A stretch of DNA of 64,000 bases from Primorskyibacter aestuariivivens. GTDB lineage: Bacteria > Pseudomonadota > Alphaproteobacteria > Rhodobacterales > Rhodobacteraceae. The stretch lies in assembly GCF_028023675.1 (NCBI RefSeq), contig NZ_JAQIOZ010000015.1, positions 58,078 through 122,077 of the forward strand, read 5' to 3'. Of this stretch, positions 51,786-60,542 are shown piece by piece (the first letter of the stretch is position 1; the number at the start of each line of letters is the position of its first letter). A model generated the notes under the pieces. That model was not told the origin of the DNA. It searched no databases and worked only from the letters and a program-made list of their open reading frames with translations. A program made the position numbers and the translations under genes.

Positions 51786-53207
51786 GTGAGCGATCATTCA
51801 GCGACAATTCTATGGGTCCGGCGCGACCTGAGGCTCAGCGATCATGCGGCTTTGCTGGCGGCCTGCGCGGCGGGCGGTCCGGTCATTCCGGTCTTCATCC
51901 GCGATGACAGCGTCGATGATCTGGGTGCCGCGCCGAAATGGCGGCTGGGCCTTGGGATCGAACAGTTTGCCGGGGCGTTGGCGGACACGGGCAGCCGGCT
52001 GATCCTGCGGTCTGGACGGGCTCTGGATGTGTTGCGCACCCTTCTGGACGAGACAGGGGCGAAACGCGTCTTCTGGCAGCGCGCCTATGATCCAACGGCG
52101 ATTGACCGCGACACCGAGGTGAAATCCAGCCTGAAGGAATACGGCATCGAGGCGCGCAGCTTTGGCGGGCACCTGATGTTTGAGCCGACCAGCGTCGAGA
52201 CCAAGACCGGGGGGCCATACAAGGTTTACACACCTTTCTGGAACGCCGTGAAAACCCGCGAGGTCGAGGCCCCGCGCTCTGCGCCGTCGCGCATTCCCGC
52301 GCCCGATACTTGGCCCGACAGCGAGACGCTGGAGAGCTGGAGTCTCGGACATGCGATGAACCGCGGGGCAGAGGTTGTCCGCGCGCATGTTCAACTGGGT
52401 GAGGCCGCCGCGCAGGGGCGTTTGGGGGCGTTCATGGCCTCCAAAGTGGGCGATTATAATGACACCCGCGATCTGCCCGGCGTGGACGGCACTTCGCGCC
52501 TGTCGGAAAACCTCGCTCTTGGTGAAATCAGCCCGCATCAATGCTGGCACGCCGCGATCCGCGCACGTGAAGAGGGCAAGCGTGGGGCCGAAACCTTTAT
52601 GAAGGAACTGGTCTGGCGCGAATTTGCCTATCACCTGATGGTGCATACGCCGCGTCTGCTCACCCGCAACTGGCGCGAAGACTGGGATGCTTTCCCATGG
52701 AACGAGGATGAGCGCCGCGCCGAGGTCAAGGCGTGGAAGCAGGGCCGGACAGGTATCCAATTCGTCGATGCCGCGATGCGCGAGATGTATGTCACCGGCC
52801 ACATGCACAACCGCGCGCGGATGATCGTGGCGTCTTATCTGACCAAGCATCTCTTGTGCCACTGGCGGATCGGCCAAAAATGGTTCGAGGATTGCCTGAC
52901 CGACTGGGACCCGGCGTCGAACGCCATGGGCTGGCAATGGTCGGCAGGCTCCGGCCCGGATGCGACACCCTATTTCCGGGTGTTCAACCCGGTCACCCAG
53001 CTCGACAAATTCGACCGCGACCGTACCTACGCCCGCCGTTGGATCGCCGAGGGGCAGGGCAACCCGCCTGACACGGCGCTGAGCTATTTCGACGCCATTC
53101 CGCGCAGTTGGGGAATGGCGGCCAGTGATCCCTATCCCGATCCCATTGTGGATCACGCCGAGGGGCGCAAACGCGCGCTCGCGGCTTATGAAAACCGCAG
53201 CTTCTGA
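51786..53207 (+). CDS. Deoxyribodipyrimidine photolyase / cryptochrome
   Basis: A 473-residue class I photolyase-type flavoprotein that uses blue light to repair cyclobutane pyrimidine dimers. The N-terminal antenna Rossmann domain begins ILWVRRDLRLSDHAALLAA; the FAD domain has ETFMKELVWREFAYHLM, GRTGIQFVDAAMREMYVTGHMHNR and DWDPASNAMGWQWSAGSGPD, the last carrying the Trp/Asn active-site residues. The start is put at GTG 51786 (AGAGGGCGGGAC upstream) because a promoter-like sequence covers the ATG at 51738 and homologues begin MSDxxxxILWxRRDLR. It leads a run of stress genes: cfa, trgA, trgB. Confidence 0.9.
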   Translation: MSDHSATILWVRRDLRLSDHAALLAACAAGGPVIPVFIRDDSVDDLGAAPKWRLGLGIEQFAGALADTGSRLILRSGRALDVLRTLLDETGAKRVFWQRAYDPTAIDRDTEVKSSLKEYGIEARSFGGHLMFEPTSVETKTGGPYKVYTPFWNAVKTREVEAPRSAPSRIPAPDTWPDSETLESWSLGHAMNRGAEVVRAHVQLGEAAAQGRLGAFMASKVGDYNDTRDLPGVDGTSRLSENLALGEISPHQCWHAAIRAREEGKRGAETFMKELVWREFAYHLMVHTPRLLTRNWREDWDAFPWNEDERRAEVKAWKQGRTGIQFVDAAMREMYVTGHMHNRARMIVASYLTKHLLCHWRIGQKWFEDCLTDWDPASNAMGWQWSAGSGPDATPYFRVFNPVTQLDKFDRDRTYARRWIAEGQGNPPDTALSYFDAIPRSWGMAASDPYPDPIVDHAEGRKRALAAYENRSF

Positions 53208-53284
53208 GACCGCCCATGACCATGACTTGCCAGAGCGCGCCTGCATTGCCTAATCTGTTAACCATTGAGGGGGAGGATCCGCCC

Positions 53285-54493
53285 ATGATCCTGACATCAT
53301 TGGACGGCCAGACGAAACTGCCACGCTATTTTGCGCGCGTCTATGCCATGGCCTGCAACCTGTCGCAGGGGCGGCTGGATTTCGTGCTGCCCGATGGCCG
53401 AAGGTTCCGGGCCGAGGGGCGCGCGCCCGGCCCGGTGGCGGAATTGATTGTCAACAATGACGATCTGTTTGCGCGGCTGATCCGCGAGGGTGATCTGGGC
53501 TTTTGTGACGCTTATGTCGATGGCTGGTGGGACACGCCGGACCTGATGGCCTTTCTCGATCTGGCCCATGCGGATATGGAGCTGTATGACAGTTTCCCGG
53601 GCATGGGGTTGGTGCGGGCCTATGAAAAACTGCGCTTCTGGCTGCAATCCAACAGCCGCAAACAGGCCCGTAAAAATATCAGCTATCACTATGATCTGGG
53701 CAACGAGTTCTACGGGCTGTGGCTGGATGACACGATGACCTACTCCTCGGCGGTGTTCCGCACCAGCCAGGAAAGCCTTGAGGCGGCACAGACCGCGAAA
53801 TACGCGCAGCTTGTGGACGAGATGGGCGCGCAGCCCGGCGATCACGTGCTTGAGATCGGTTGTGGCTGGGGCGGGTTTGCGGAATATGCGGCGCGCGAAC
53901 GCGGGCTCAAGGTCACCGGGCTGACCATCAGCCGCGAACAATTTGCCTATGCGCAGGAGCGGATCGCCCGGGCCGGGCTGTCGGAACAGGTGACGTTCAA
54001 GCTTCAGGATTACCGCGATGAACGCGGCACCTATGACGGCATCGCCAGCATCGAGATGTTCGAAGCGGTGGGTGAGAAATACTGGCCCACCTATTTCAAC
54101 ACGGTGCGCGAGCGGCTCAAACCCGGGCGCAACGCGACGCTGCAGATCATCACGGTCCAGCACAAGCGCTGGGACGTATACCGGCGCGGGGTGGATTTCA
54201 TCCAGAAATACATCTTTCCGGGGGGCATGTTGCCCTCGCCCGTGGTGCTGCGGCAGGAAATCGAAAAGGCCGGGCTGGGCGTCATGCGCTCGGTCGAATT
54301 CGGCGAAAGTTACAGCCAGACCCTGCGCCGCTGGCATGATACGTTCAACGCCCGTTGGGACGAGGTTGCGGCGCTGGGATTTGACGATCGGTTCCGCCGG
54401 ATGTGGAATTTTTATCTCACCTCTTGCGCTGCGACCTTTCACAGCGGAAATTGCGACGTGACTCAGATCACGATACAAAGGCCCGCCACCTGA
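53285..54493 (+). CDS. cfa: Cyclopropane-fatty-acyl-phospholipid synthase family protein
   Basis: A 402-residue SAM-dependent enzyme that methylenates unsaturated acyl chains of membrane phospholipids. Features: N-terminal lipid-binding domain (IREGDLGFCDAYVDGWWDT), then ISYHYDLGNEFYGLWLDDTMTYSSAVF, the SAM motif VLEIGCGWGGFAEYA (about residues 187-201), and IEMFEAVGEKYWPTYF. GGAGG with good spacing supports ATG 53285; the frame stays open to 53216. In R. sphaeroides CfaA is part of the singlet-oxygen response with a photolyase, matching this gene order. It overlaps trgA (TGATG). Confidence 0.92.
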   Translation: MILTSLDGQTKLPRYFARVYAMACNLSQGRLDFVLPDGRRFRAEGRAPGPVAELIVNNDDLFARLIREGDLGFCDAYVDGWWDTPDLMAFLDLAHADMELYDSFPGMGLVRAYEKLRFWLQSNSRKQARKNISYHYDLGNEFYGLWLDDTMTYSSAVFRTSQESLEAAQTAKYAQLVDEMGAQPGDHVLEIGCGWGGFAEYAARERGLKVTGLTISREQFAYAQERIARAGLSEQVTFKLQDYRDERGTYDGIASIEMFEAVGEKYWPTYFNTVRERLKPGRNATLQIITVQHKRWDVYRRGVDFIQKYIFPGGMLPSPVVLRQEIEKAGLGVMRSVEFGESYSQTLRRWHDTFNARWDEVAALGFDDRFRRMWNFYLTSCAATFHSGNCDVTQITIQRPAT

Positions 54494-54933
54494 TGCCCAC
54501 GATCCCGAAACTCGTTGCCGCGATCTGTCTTGCGGCTCTGGCGTATTTTGTTTCGGGAATGGTGGTCCCGCTCATGCCCGAGGGGACCGATTTCGGGATT
54601 TTCCGGCCGCTCAATGTCCTGATCGGTCTGGTGACCGGATGGGTCTATGTCGGGCGGCAGCATATGGAAACCATGGCCGAGGGGGTGAGCTACGGGTTGA
54701 CCGGGGCGGGCATCCTGACCGGGGTGTCGCTGTTTTTGCAATCCTCGAACGAAATGATCCGGCTGGCCATGCGCCACCGCTATGACGGTCCGGTCGAGGC
54801 GGTGGCCGCGGTGTTCCAGATCGGGGTGGAGTTCGGTGCCGTCGTGTTCACCATTCCGGTGATCGCGGCCCTTGCGATCGGTGGATTTGCCACTGGCTTC
54901 GTCACCTATATCGTGTCGCTGCGCTGGAGATAG
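54493..54933 (+). CDS. trgA: Tellurite resistance membrane protein TrgA
   Basis: A 146-residue membrane protein with four hydrophobic segments (LVAAICLAALAYFVSGMVV, RPLNVLIGLVTGWVYVGRQ, YGLTGAGILTGVSLFLQSS, AVVFTIPVIAALAIGGFAT). It corresponds to TrgA of Rhodobacter sphaeroides, found with trgB and cysK in a locus giving high tellurite resistance. The mechanism is unknown. It is coupled to cfa by one-base overlap and touches trgB, so it may be part of the stress operon that starts at the photolyase gene. Confidence 0.88.
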   Translation: MPTIPKLVAAICLAALAYFVSGMVVPLMPEGTDFGIFRPLNVLIGLVTGWVYVGRQHMETMAEGVSYGLTGAGILTGVSLFLQSSNEMIRLAMRHRYDGPVEAVAAVFQIGVEFGAVVFTIPVIAALAIGGFATGFVTYIVSLRWR

Positions 54934-56082
54934 GTGCAGGTGGCTGATCTGTTTTTTTTCGGGACCTTGTGTCATGGTCCGCTGCTGGCCTGCGTGCTGG
55001 GCGGCGACGTGGCAGAACACCGGGTGCGGCCCGCGCAACTGTCGGGATGGGCGGTGCACTGGGTCAAGGATGCGCCTTTCCCGATGATCCTTCAGGTTGC
55101 AGACGGAACCGCGACGGGCGTTGTGCTGTGCGACGTGACAGAGGAGGAGCGCGCGCGCCTGTCCTTTTACGAAGGCGGTTTCGATTATGCGCTGCGCGAG
55201 GTGTCGGTCGAGACAGATGCAGGCCCGCGCGCGGCAGAGCTTTATGTCCCGGCCGAGGGCCGCTGGACGCCCGGTGCGGACTGGGACCTGGGCGATTGGG
55301 CGGCGCGATATGGTGAGCTGACGCTACATGCGGCGCGCGAGGTGATGGACCGTTACCCCGACGCCACGCCTGCCGAGATCGACGCGCTGTTTCCGTGGAT
55401 ACGCGCGCGTGCGTGGAGCCAGATGCTGGCCAAGCGGACCGCGCCGACCGTGTTGCGGCGGGGTGACGGGGCGGGGGACATCGTCCTGTCTGCCCGAAGC
55501 GGCGGCTTTGACGGGTTTTTCCGGCTTCGGCCCTTTGACATCGCCTATCGTCGCTTTGATGGCCAGATGAGCGACCGGATCAGCCGCGAAGTGTTTGTCT
55601 CTTACGATGCGGCGCTGGTCCTGCCTTATGACCCGGCCCGCGATCAGGTTCTGTTGATTGAACAGCTGCGCTTTGGCCCGCTCTGGCGTGGTGATCCGGC
55701 CCCTTGGGTGCTGGAGCCGATTGCCGGGCTGGTGGATGCGGGCGAGGCCCCCGCAGATTGCGCCCGTCGTGAGGCCGAGGAAGAGGCGGGGCTGAGCCTG
55801 GGTGATCTGGTGCCGATGATGAAGGTCTATGCCTCGCCCGGTTACACCACCGAATTCTTTCATTGCTATCTTGCGATCTGTGATCTGGGCGAACGGCGGG
55901 GCGGCTTGGCCGGTCTGGATCACGAAAGCGAGGATATCCGCTCGCATGTCCTGACTTTTGAGCGGGTGATGGAGCTGCTGGACAGCGGCGAGATCAATGT
56001 TGGGCCACTCAGCGCCATGCTGCTGTGGCTTGCACGAAAACGCGATCATTTCCGTGGCGAAACCGGGGCCGCGCGCCCTTGA
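54934..56082 (+). CDS. trgB: TrgB: gamma-glutamylcyclotransferase-like plus NUDIX hydrolase fusion
   Basis: A 382-residue two-domain protein starting with GTG directly after the trgA stop (GGAG five bases before it). The N-terminal domain (FFFGTLCHGPLLACVLG, ARLSFYEGGFDY) looks like a gamma-glutamylcyclotransferase (GGCT/AIG2) fold. The C-terminal domain is an ADP-ribose-pyrophosphatase-type NUDIX hydrolase with a full Nudix box G(LVDAG)E(APADCAR)REAEEEAG near residues 268-289, and IEQLRFGPLWRGDPAPWVLEP before it. In R. sphaeroides TrgB lies between trgA and cysK. Substrate probably ADP-ribose or a related nucleotide sugar. Confidence 0.9.
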   Translation: MQVADLFFFGTLCHGPLLACVLGGDVAEHRVRPAQLSGWAVHWVKDAPFPMILQVADGTATGVVLCDVTEEERARLSFYEGGFDYALREVSVETDAGPRAAELYVPAEGRWTPGADWDLGDWAARYGELTLHAAREVMDRYPDATPAEIDALFPWIRARAWSQMLAKRTAPTVLRRGDGAGDIVLSARSGGFDGFFRLRPFDIAYRRFDGQMSDRISREVFVSYDAALVLPYDPARDQVLLIEQLRFGPLWRGDPAPWVLEPIAGLVDAGEAPADCARREAEEEAGLSLGDLVPMMKVYASPGYTTEFFHCYLAICDLGERRGGLAGLDHESEDIRSHVLTFERVMELLDSGEINVGPLSAMLLWLARKRDHFRGETGAARP

Positions 56083-56135
56083 GTTCACCTGCCGTGCCGC
56101 CTACACATCCTAGACACGTGTGAAGGAGACGCACC

Positions 56136-57170
56136 ATGCGCATTGCATCCGATCTGGCCGACGCGGTTGGACAAACCCCGCTGATCAAATTGAAGAAGGC
56201 CAGTGAGCTGACCGGATGCACGATTCTGGGCAAGGCCGAATTCATGAACCCGGGCCAGTCGGTCAAGGACCGTGCGGCGCTGTTCATCATTCGCGACGCG
56301 GTGGAAAAGGGTCTGCTGCGCCCCGGCGGTACGATTGTCGAGGGCACGGCTGGCAATACCGGGATCGGGCTTGCGCTGGTGGGGGCCTCCATGGGGTTCC
56401 GCACGGTGATCGTAATCCCCGAGACGCAGAGTCAGGAAAAGAAGGACATGCTGCGCCTTGCCGGGGCGGAGCTGGTGCAGGTGCCCGCCGCACCCTATCG
56501 CAACCCGAACAATTACGTGCGCTATTCCGGGCGTTTGGCCGAAGAGCTTGCCAAAACCGAACCGAACGGCGCGATCTGGGCCAACCAGTTCGACAATGTG
56601 GCCAACCGTCAGGCCCATATCGAGACTACCGGCCCCGAGATCTGGGAGCAGACCGGCGGCAAGGTGGACGGCTTTACCTGTGCGGTAGGGTCAGGCGGCA
56701 CGCTGGCCGGTGTGGCCGCGGCGTTGCAGCCCAAGGGCGTGAAAATCGCGCTGTCCGATCCGGACGGTGCGACGCTGCACAATTTCTACACCACGGGCGA
56801 GCACAAGGCCGAGGGCGGCTCGATCACCGAAGGCATCGGGCAGGGACGCATCACCGCCAATCTCGAAGGCTTCACCCCCGATTTCAGCTATAACATTCCC
56901 GATGCCGAGGCGCTGCCGATTGTCTTTGACCTGCTCAAGGAAGAAGGGCTGTGTCTTGGCGGGTCCTCTGGTATCAACGTTGCGGGCGCGATGCGCCTGG
57001 CCCGCGAACTGGGACCGGGACATACCATTGTGACCGTGCTGTGCGACTATGGCACCCGATATCAGTCGAAATTGTTCAATGTCGATTTTCTTAAGGAAAA
57101 AGGGCTGCCGACGCCGGACTGGCTGAGCCGGGCCCCGGCATCGATTCCCGGAGTTTTCGAGGACGCGTGA
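56136..57170 (+). CDS. cysK: Cysteine synthase A
   Basis: A 344-residue PLP enzyme joining O-acetylserine and sulfide to cysteine. The PLP lysine is Lys44 (PGQSVKDRAA), the substrate loop is EGTAGNTGIGLALV, and the PLP phosphate loop is VGSGGTLAGVAAAL. It is longer than E. coli CysK (323) and of the type with the C-terminal LPTPDWLSR tail found in alphaproteobacteria. AAGGAG precedes the ATG. It follows trgB by 53 bases, matching the trgA-trgB-cysK tellurite locus, where cysteine supply supports resistance. Overlaps the next gene (TGATG). Confidence 0.95.
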   Translation: MRIASDLADAVGQTPLIKLKKASELTGCTILGKAEFMNPGQSVKDRAALFIIRDAVEKGLLRPGGTIVEGTAGNTGIGLALVGASMGFRTVIVIPETQSQEKKDMLRLAGAELVQVPAAPYRNPNNYVRYSGRLAEELAKTEPNGAIWANQFDNVANRQAHIETTGPEIWEQTGGKVDGFTCAVGSGGTLAGVAAALQPKGVKIALSDPDGATLHNFYTTGEHKAEGGSITEGIGQGRITANLEGFTPDFSYNIPDAEALPIVFDLLKEEGLCLGGSSGINVAGAMRLARELGPGHTIVTVLCDYGTRYQSKLFNVDFLKEKGLPTPDWLSRAPASIPGVFEDA

Positions 57171-59590
57171 TGCGACGTAACATCTTGTGGTCAGTCTGTG
57201 TGCTGGCATGGCTTTTTGGTGTGGCACTGGTGGCACCGCTCCCCCTGCATGCGCAGGCCGAAGACCTGCCGCAGGTCGGCACGCAAGCCGGGACCGCGAT
57301 CCCGGCGGAACGGGCCGAGATCGACTATGACACATGGAACCGGCTGGCCACGCGCGCCGAAGCCGCCATTGAGGCGGGTCGCGCATCGAACTCGGCGTTT
57401 GAAGCGCTGCGCAGCCAGATCGTGGAATATCGCGCACAGTTCCTTGAGGCGCAGAATGTCAATCAATCGCGCATCCGCACCATCCAGTCGCAGATCGAGG
57501 CGCTGGGGCCCGCGCCCGCCGAGGGTGAAGAGGAGCCTGCCGATGTTGCCGAGCGGCGCAGCGAGCTGAATGACCAGCTTGCCCGCCTGCGCGCGCCGGA
57601 ACTGGCCGCGGTCGAAGCCTATAAACGGGCGGACGGGCTGATCCGCGAGATTGACGCGCTGATCCGCGCGCGGCAGGCCGACGCGCTGTTCCGGCTGGGG
57701 CCAAGCCCGCTGGACCCGGCAAGCTGGGTGCTGGCCTATAACGAGATTGCCGACGCGTGGAAAACCATCAAGGGCGAGCTGGGCCGCGCCTGGACCACGG
57801 ATACCCAGCGCGAGGAATTGCGCCGCAACCTTCCCACATCTCTGTTGCTTCTGGCGGTGGGGCTTGTTCTGCTCCTGCGGGGGCGGGTCTGGGCGAAATC
57901 GGCGGGCTACTGGATGCGCGACCGGTCGCGCCGGGGTGGCGCGGTGTTCAGCTTTCTTGTCTCGGTCGGGCAGATCATCCTGCCGCTGGTCGGGCTTTAT
58001 GCGCTGGTCGAGGCGATTGTCGTCTCGGGCATTCCGGGCGTGCAGATGACGCTGCTTCTCGAACCTGTGCCGTTTTGGGGGGCGATCATCCTTGGGGTGC
58101 GCTGGCTGGCGGACCGGCTGTTTTCGCAGCATGACGGCAACCGCATGTTGCCCATGGACCGCGCGCACCGCCGCGAGGCACGGGCCTATGCCACCCTTTT
58201 GGGTATTCTTCTGGTGGCGCGCGGCGCGATTGACGTTGTGGCCCGCTACGAAGGCTTTTCCGAGGCAACGGTCGCGGTGATCGACGTTCCGGTGATTGGT
58301 CTGACGGCGCTGATGTTGTTCCGCATGGGACAGTTACTGATCAAGCATATCCTGTTCGACAGCGAAAACACCGAACGCGCGGTGCGTGCCAAGATCGTGG
58401 CACTGCTAGGCCGGATTGCCATCGTGATCGCCCTCATCAGCCCGGTTCTGGCGCTGGCGGGCTATGGTGTGGCGGCGACCAGCCTGCTGTTCCCGGCGGT
58501 GATCTCGCTGGCGCTCTGGGGGCTGCTGCTGGTGCTGCAGCGCTTCACCAATGATCTCTACCGTCTGGTCATGGGGCAGACCGAGGATGAGGCAGACAGC
58601 CTGATCGCGGTGCTGATCGGTTTTGTGCTGACCCTGCTGGCCCTGCCGGTGCTGGGCCTGATCTGGGGCGCGCGCGTGGCGGACCTGACCGAGATCTGGA
58701 CCCGGTTTGGCGAAGGCTTTGCCATTGGCGATACGCGCATTTCGCCCACCGATTTCCTTGTGCTCGCGGTTGTTTTCATCGTTGGTTACATGGCCACGCG
58801 GCTGTTGCAGGGAGCGCTGCGCAATTCCATCCTGCCCAAGACGCGGATCGACACGGGCGGACAGAACGCCATCGTGTCGGGGATCGGTTATGTGGGGATT
58901 TTCCTTGCCGCGATCATCGCGATTACCAGCGCCGGGTTGGACCTGTCATCACTGGCCATCGTTGCCGGTGCACTGTCGGTCGGGATCGGTTTTGGCCTGC
59001 AGAACATCGTGTCGAACTTTGTCTCCGGCATCATCCTGTTGATCGAGCGCCCGATTGCCGAGGGCGACTGGATCGAAGTGGGCGGCATTCATGGCACGGT
59101 CAAACGCATCTCGGTCCGCTCGACCAAGCTTGAGACCTTTGACCGCTATGACGTGATCATCCCCAACGCCGATTTCGTGTCGGGCCGGGTGTCGAACTAT
59201 ACCCGCGGCAACGCCATTGGTCGGGTGATCATCCCGGTGGGCGTGGCCTATGGCACCGATACGCGGCTGGTGGAACGGTTGTTGCTCAATATCGGGCGCC
59301 ATCATGACATGGTGCTGATGCATCCCGAGCCTTACGTGGTGTTCCAGGGCTTTGGCGCGGATTCGCTGGATTTCGAATTGCGGGTGATCCTGCGCGATGT
59401 GAATTCGTCGCTTTCGGTGCGCTCCGAGCTCAATCACCAGATTGCCGAGACCTTTGTGAAAGAGGGCATCGAGATACCCTTTGCCCAGCGTGATATCTGG
59501 CTGCGCAACCCCGAGGCGCTGGCGACATCGCCGAAGCCCGACGATGGCTCCGACCCCAAGGACACACCCGACACGGAGGCCAAGGCATGA
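57170..59590 (+). CDS. MscS-type mechanosensitive channel with DUF3772-like periplasmic domain
   Basis: An 806-residue MscK/DUF3772-type protein. Signal peptide (1-29, WLFGVALVAPLPLHAQAEDL); a coiled-coil periplasmic domain (about 40-200, with a QSRIRTIQSQIEALG heptad region); a set of about 10-11 membrane helices (about 220-600); and the MscS pore and beta domain (VAGALSVGIGFGLQNIVSNFVSGIILLIERPIAEGDWIEVGG, in the 595-645 region, with the pore-helix pattern). It releases solutes on hypo-osmotic shock. It overlaps cysK and the alaX gene, showing cotranscription with neighbours of unrelated function. Confidence 0.92.
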   Translation: MRRNILWSVCVLAWLFGVALVAPLPLHAQAEDLPQVGTQAGTAIPAERAEIDYDTWNRLATRAEAAIEAGRASNSAFEALRSQIVEYRAQFLEAQNVNQSRIRTIQSQIEALGPAPAEGEEEPADVAERRSELNDQLARLRAPELAAVEAYKRADGLIREIDALIRARQADALFRLGPSPLDPASWVLAYNEIADAWKTIKGELGRAWTTDTQREELRRNLPTSLLLLAVGLVLLLRGRVWAKSAGYWMRDRSRRGGAVFSFLVSVGQIILPLVGLYALVEAIVVSGIPGVQMTLLLEPVPFWGAIILGVRWLADRLFSQHDGNRMLPMDRAHRREARAYATLLGILLVARGAIDVVARYEGFSEATVAVIDVPVIGLTALMLFRMGQLLIKHILFDSENTERAVRAKIVALLGRIAIVIALISPVLALAGYGVAATSLLFPAVISLALWGLLLVLQRFTNDLYRLVMGQTEDEADSLIAVLIGFVLTLLALPVLGLIWGARVADLTEIWTRFGEGFAIGDTRISPTDFLVLAVVFIVGYMATRLLQGALRNSILPKTRIDTGGQNAIVSGIGYVGIFLAAIIAITSAGLDLSSLAIVAGALSVGIGFGLQNIVSNFVSGIILLIERPIAEGDWIEVGGIHGTVKRISVRSTKLETFDRYDVIIPNADFVSGRVSNYTRGNAIGRVIIPVGVAYGTDTRLVERLLLNIGRHHDMVLMHPEPYVVFQGFGADSLDFELRVILRDVNSSLSVRSELNHQIAETFVKEGIEIPFAQRDIWLRNPEALATSPKPDDGSDPKDTPDTEAKA

Positions 59591-60321
59591 GCGACACCCT
59601 GACCAGCCAGCCGCTGTTTCGTGAAGACCCCTATCTGCGCGAAGCCCCCGCCCGCGTGATCGGCCACACCGCCGAGGGCGGGATCGTGCTGGACCGGTCG
59701 ATCTTTTACCCCACCGGGGGCGGGCAGCCCGGCGACAGTGGCGTGCTGGTCTGGGACAAGGCCGAGATGCCCATTGCCACCACGGTCAAGGGCGAGGGCG
59801 AGGCCATCGTGTTGGTCCCGGCGGAACCTTTGCCATTGCCGGACGCAGGCACCCATCTTGTGCAGCATCTGGACTGGGAACGTCGCCACCGCCACATGCG
59901 GGTGCATACGGCGCTGCATCTGCTCTCGGTGGTGATCCCGCTGCCGGTGACGGGCGGGTCGATCTCGGCCTCCAAGGGGCGGCTGGATTTCGACATGCCC
60001 GAGGCGCCGCAGAACCACGACTTGATCGAAGAGGCGCTGCACCTGCTGGTGGAACGCGACCTGCCGGTGTCGGAGACCTGGGTCACCGACGAGGTGCTGG
60101 ACGCGACGCCGGAACTGGTCAAGACCATGTCGGTCAAGCCGCCACGCGGCACGGGGCGGGTGCGTCTGGTGCGCATTGGCAAGAGCGGCGATCAGGTCGA
60201 TCTGCAGCCCTGCGGCGGCACGCATGTGGCCCGGACCGGGGAAATCGGTGCGATCCGCCTTGGCAAGATCGAGAAGAAAGGCCGCCAGAACCGCCGCGTG
60301 AGCGTGCTGCTCGACGACTGA
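59587..60321 (+). CDS. Alanyl-tRNA editing protein (AlaX)
   Basis: A 244-residue free-standing editing domain that hydrolyses mischarged Ser-tRNA(Ala) or Gly-tRNA(Ala). Zinc-binding motifs: HxxxH at His107/His111 (RVHTALHLLSVV) and CxxxH at Cys209/His213 (QPCGGTHVA). An N-terminal beta-barrel (SIFYPTGGGQPGDSG) as in AlaRS editing domains marks an AlaX-M-like long form. It starts in an ATGA overlap with the channel gene. Repeat copy D follows 14 bases after the stop. Confidence 0.93.
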   Translation: MSDTLTSQPLFREDPYLREAPARVIGHTAEGGIVLDRSIFYPTGGGQPGDSGVLVWDKAEMPIATTVKGEGEAIVLVPAEPLPLPDAGTHLVQHLDWERRHRHMRVHTALHLLSVVIPLPVTGGSISASKGRLDFDMPEAPQNHDLIEEALHLLVERDLPVSETWVTDEVLDATPELVKTMSVKPPRGTGRVRLVRIGKSGDQVDLQPCGGTHVARTGEIGAIRLGKIEKKGRQNRRVSVLLDD

Positions 60322-60335
60322 GCGCGGGAAGGTCA

Positions 60336-60381
60336 CGATTTCTTTGAAAGAAATCGGTCCGAAATCTTTTGAAGATTTCGG
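60336..60381. repeat. Dispersed double-hairpin repeat, copy D
   Basis: CGATTTCTT/AAGAAATCG (60336-60356, loop TGA) then CCGAAATCTT/AAGATTTCGG (60359-60381, loop TTG). Same order and spacing as copy A. It lies between alaX and the tRNA-Ser gene. Confidence 0.85.
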
Positions 60382-60452
60382 CGATTTGGCGCGGGAAAAA
60401 GCGCCTTTGCCTCTTGAAACTCCCTAGGGGTCAAGGCTAAGAGACGCCCCAC

Positions 60453-60542
60453 GGACAGTTGGCCGAGTGGTCGAAGGCGCACGCCTGGAAAGTGTGTAGG
60501 CGGGAAACCGTCTCGAGGGTTCGAATCCCTCACTGTCCGCCA
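60453..60542 (+). tRNA. tRNA-Ser(GGA)
   Basis: Class II tRNA. Acceptor GGACAGT (60453-60459) pairs with ACTGTCC (60532-60538); G at 60539 is the discriminator and CCA is encoded at 60540-60542. The anticodon stem CACGC/GTGTG holds loop CTGGAAA, so the anticodon is GGA (60487-60489), reading UCC and UCU. Long variable arm present. Confidence 0.96.

Noticed and set aside
53258..53265. TTAACCAT half-site before cfa as a CtrA site
   Set aside because: A single 8-base match is expected by chance in 64 kb; the photolyase promoter upstream explains cfa expression better.
60336..60542. tRNA-Ser as an integration site for the recombinase
   Set aside because: Serine recombinases do not usually use tRNA 3' ends and I find no duplicated tRNA end downstream within the window.
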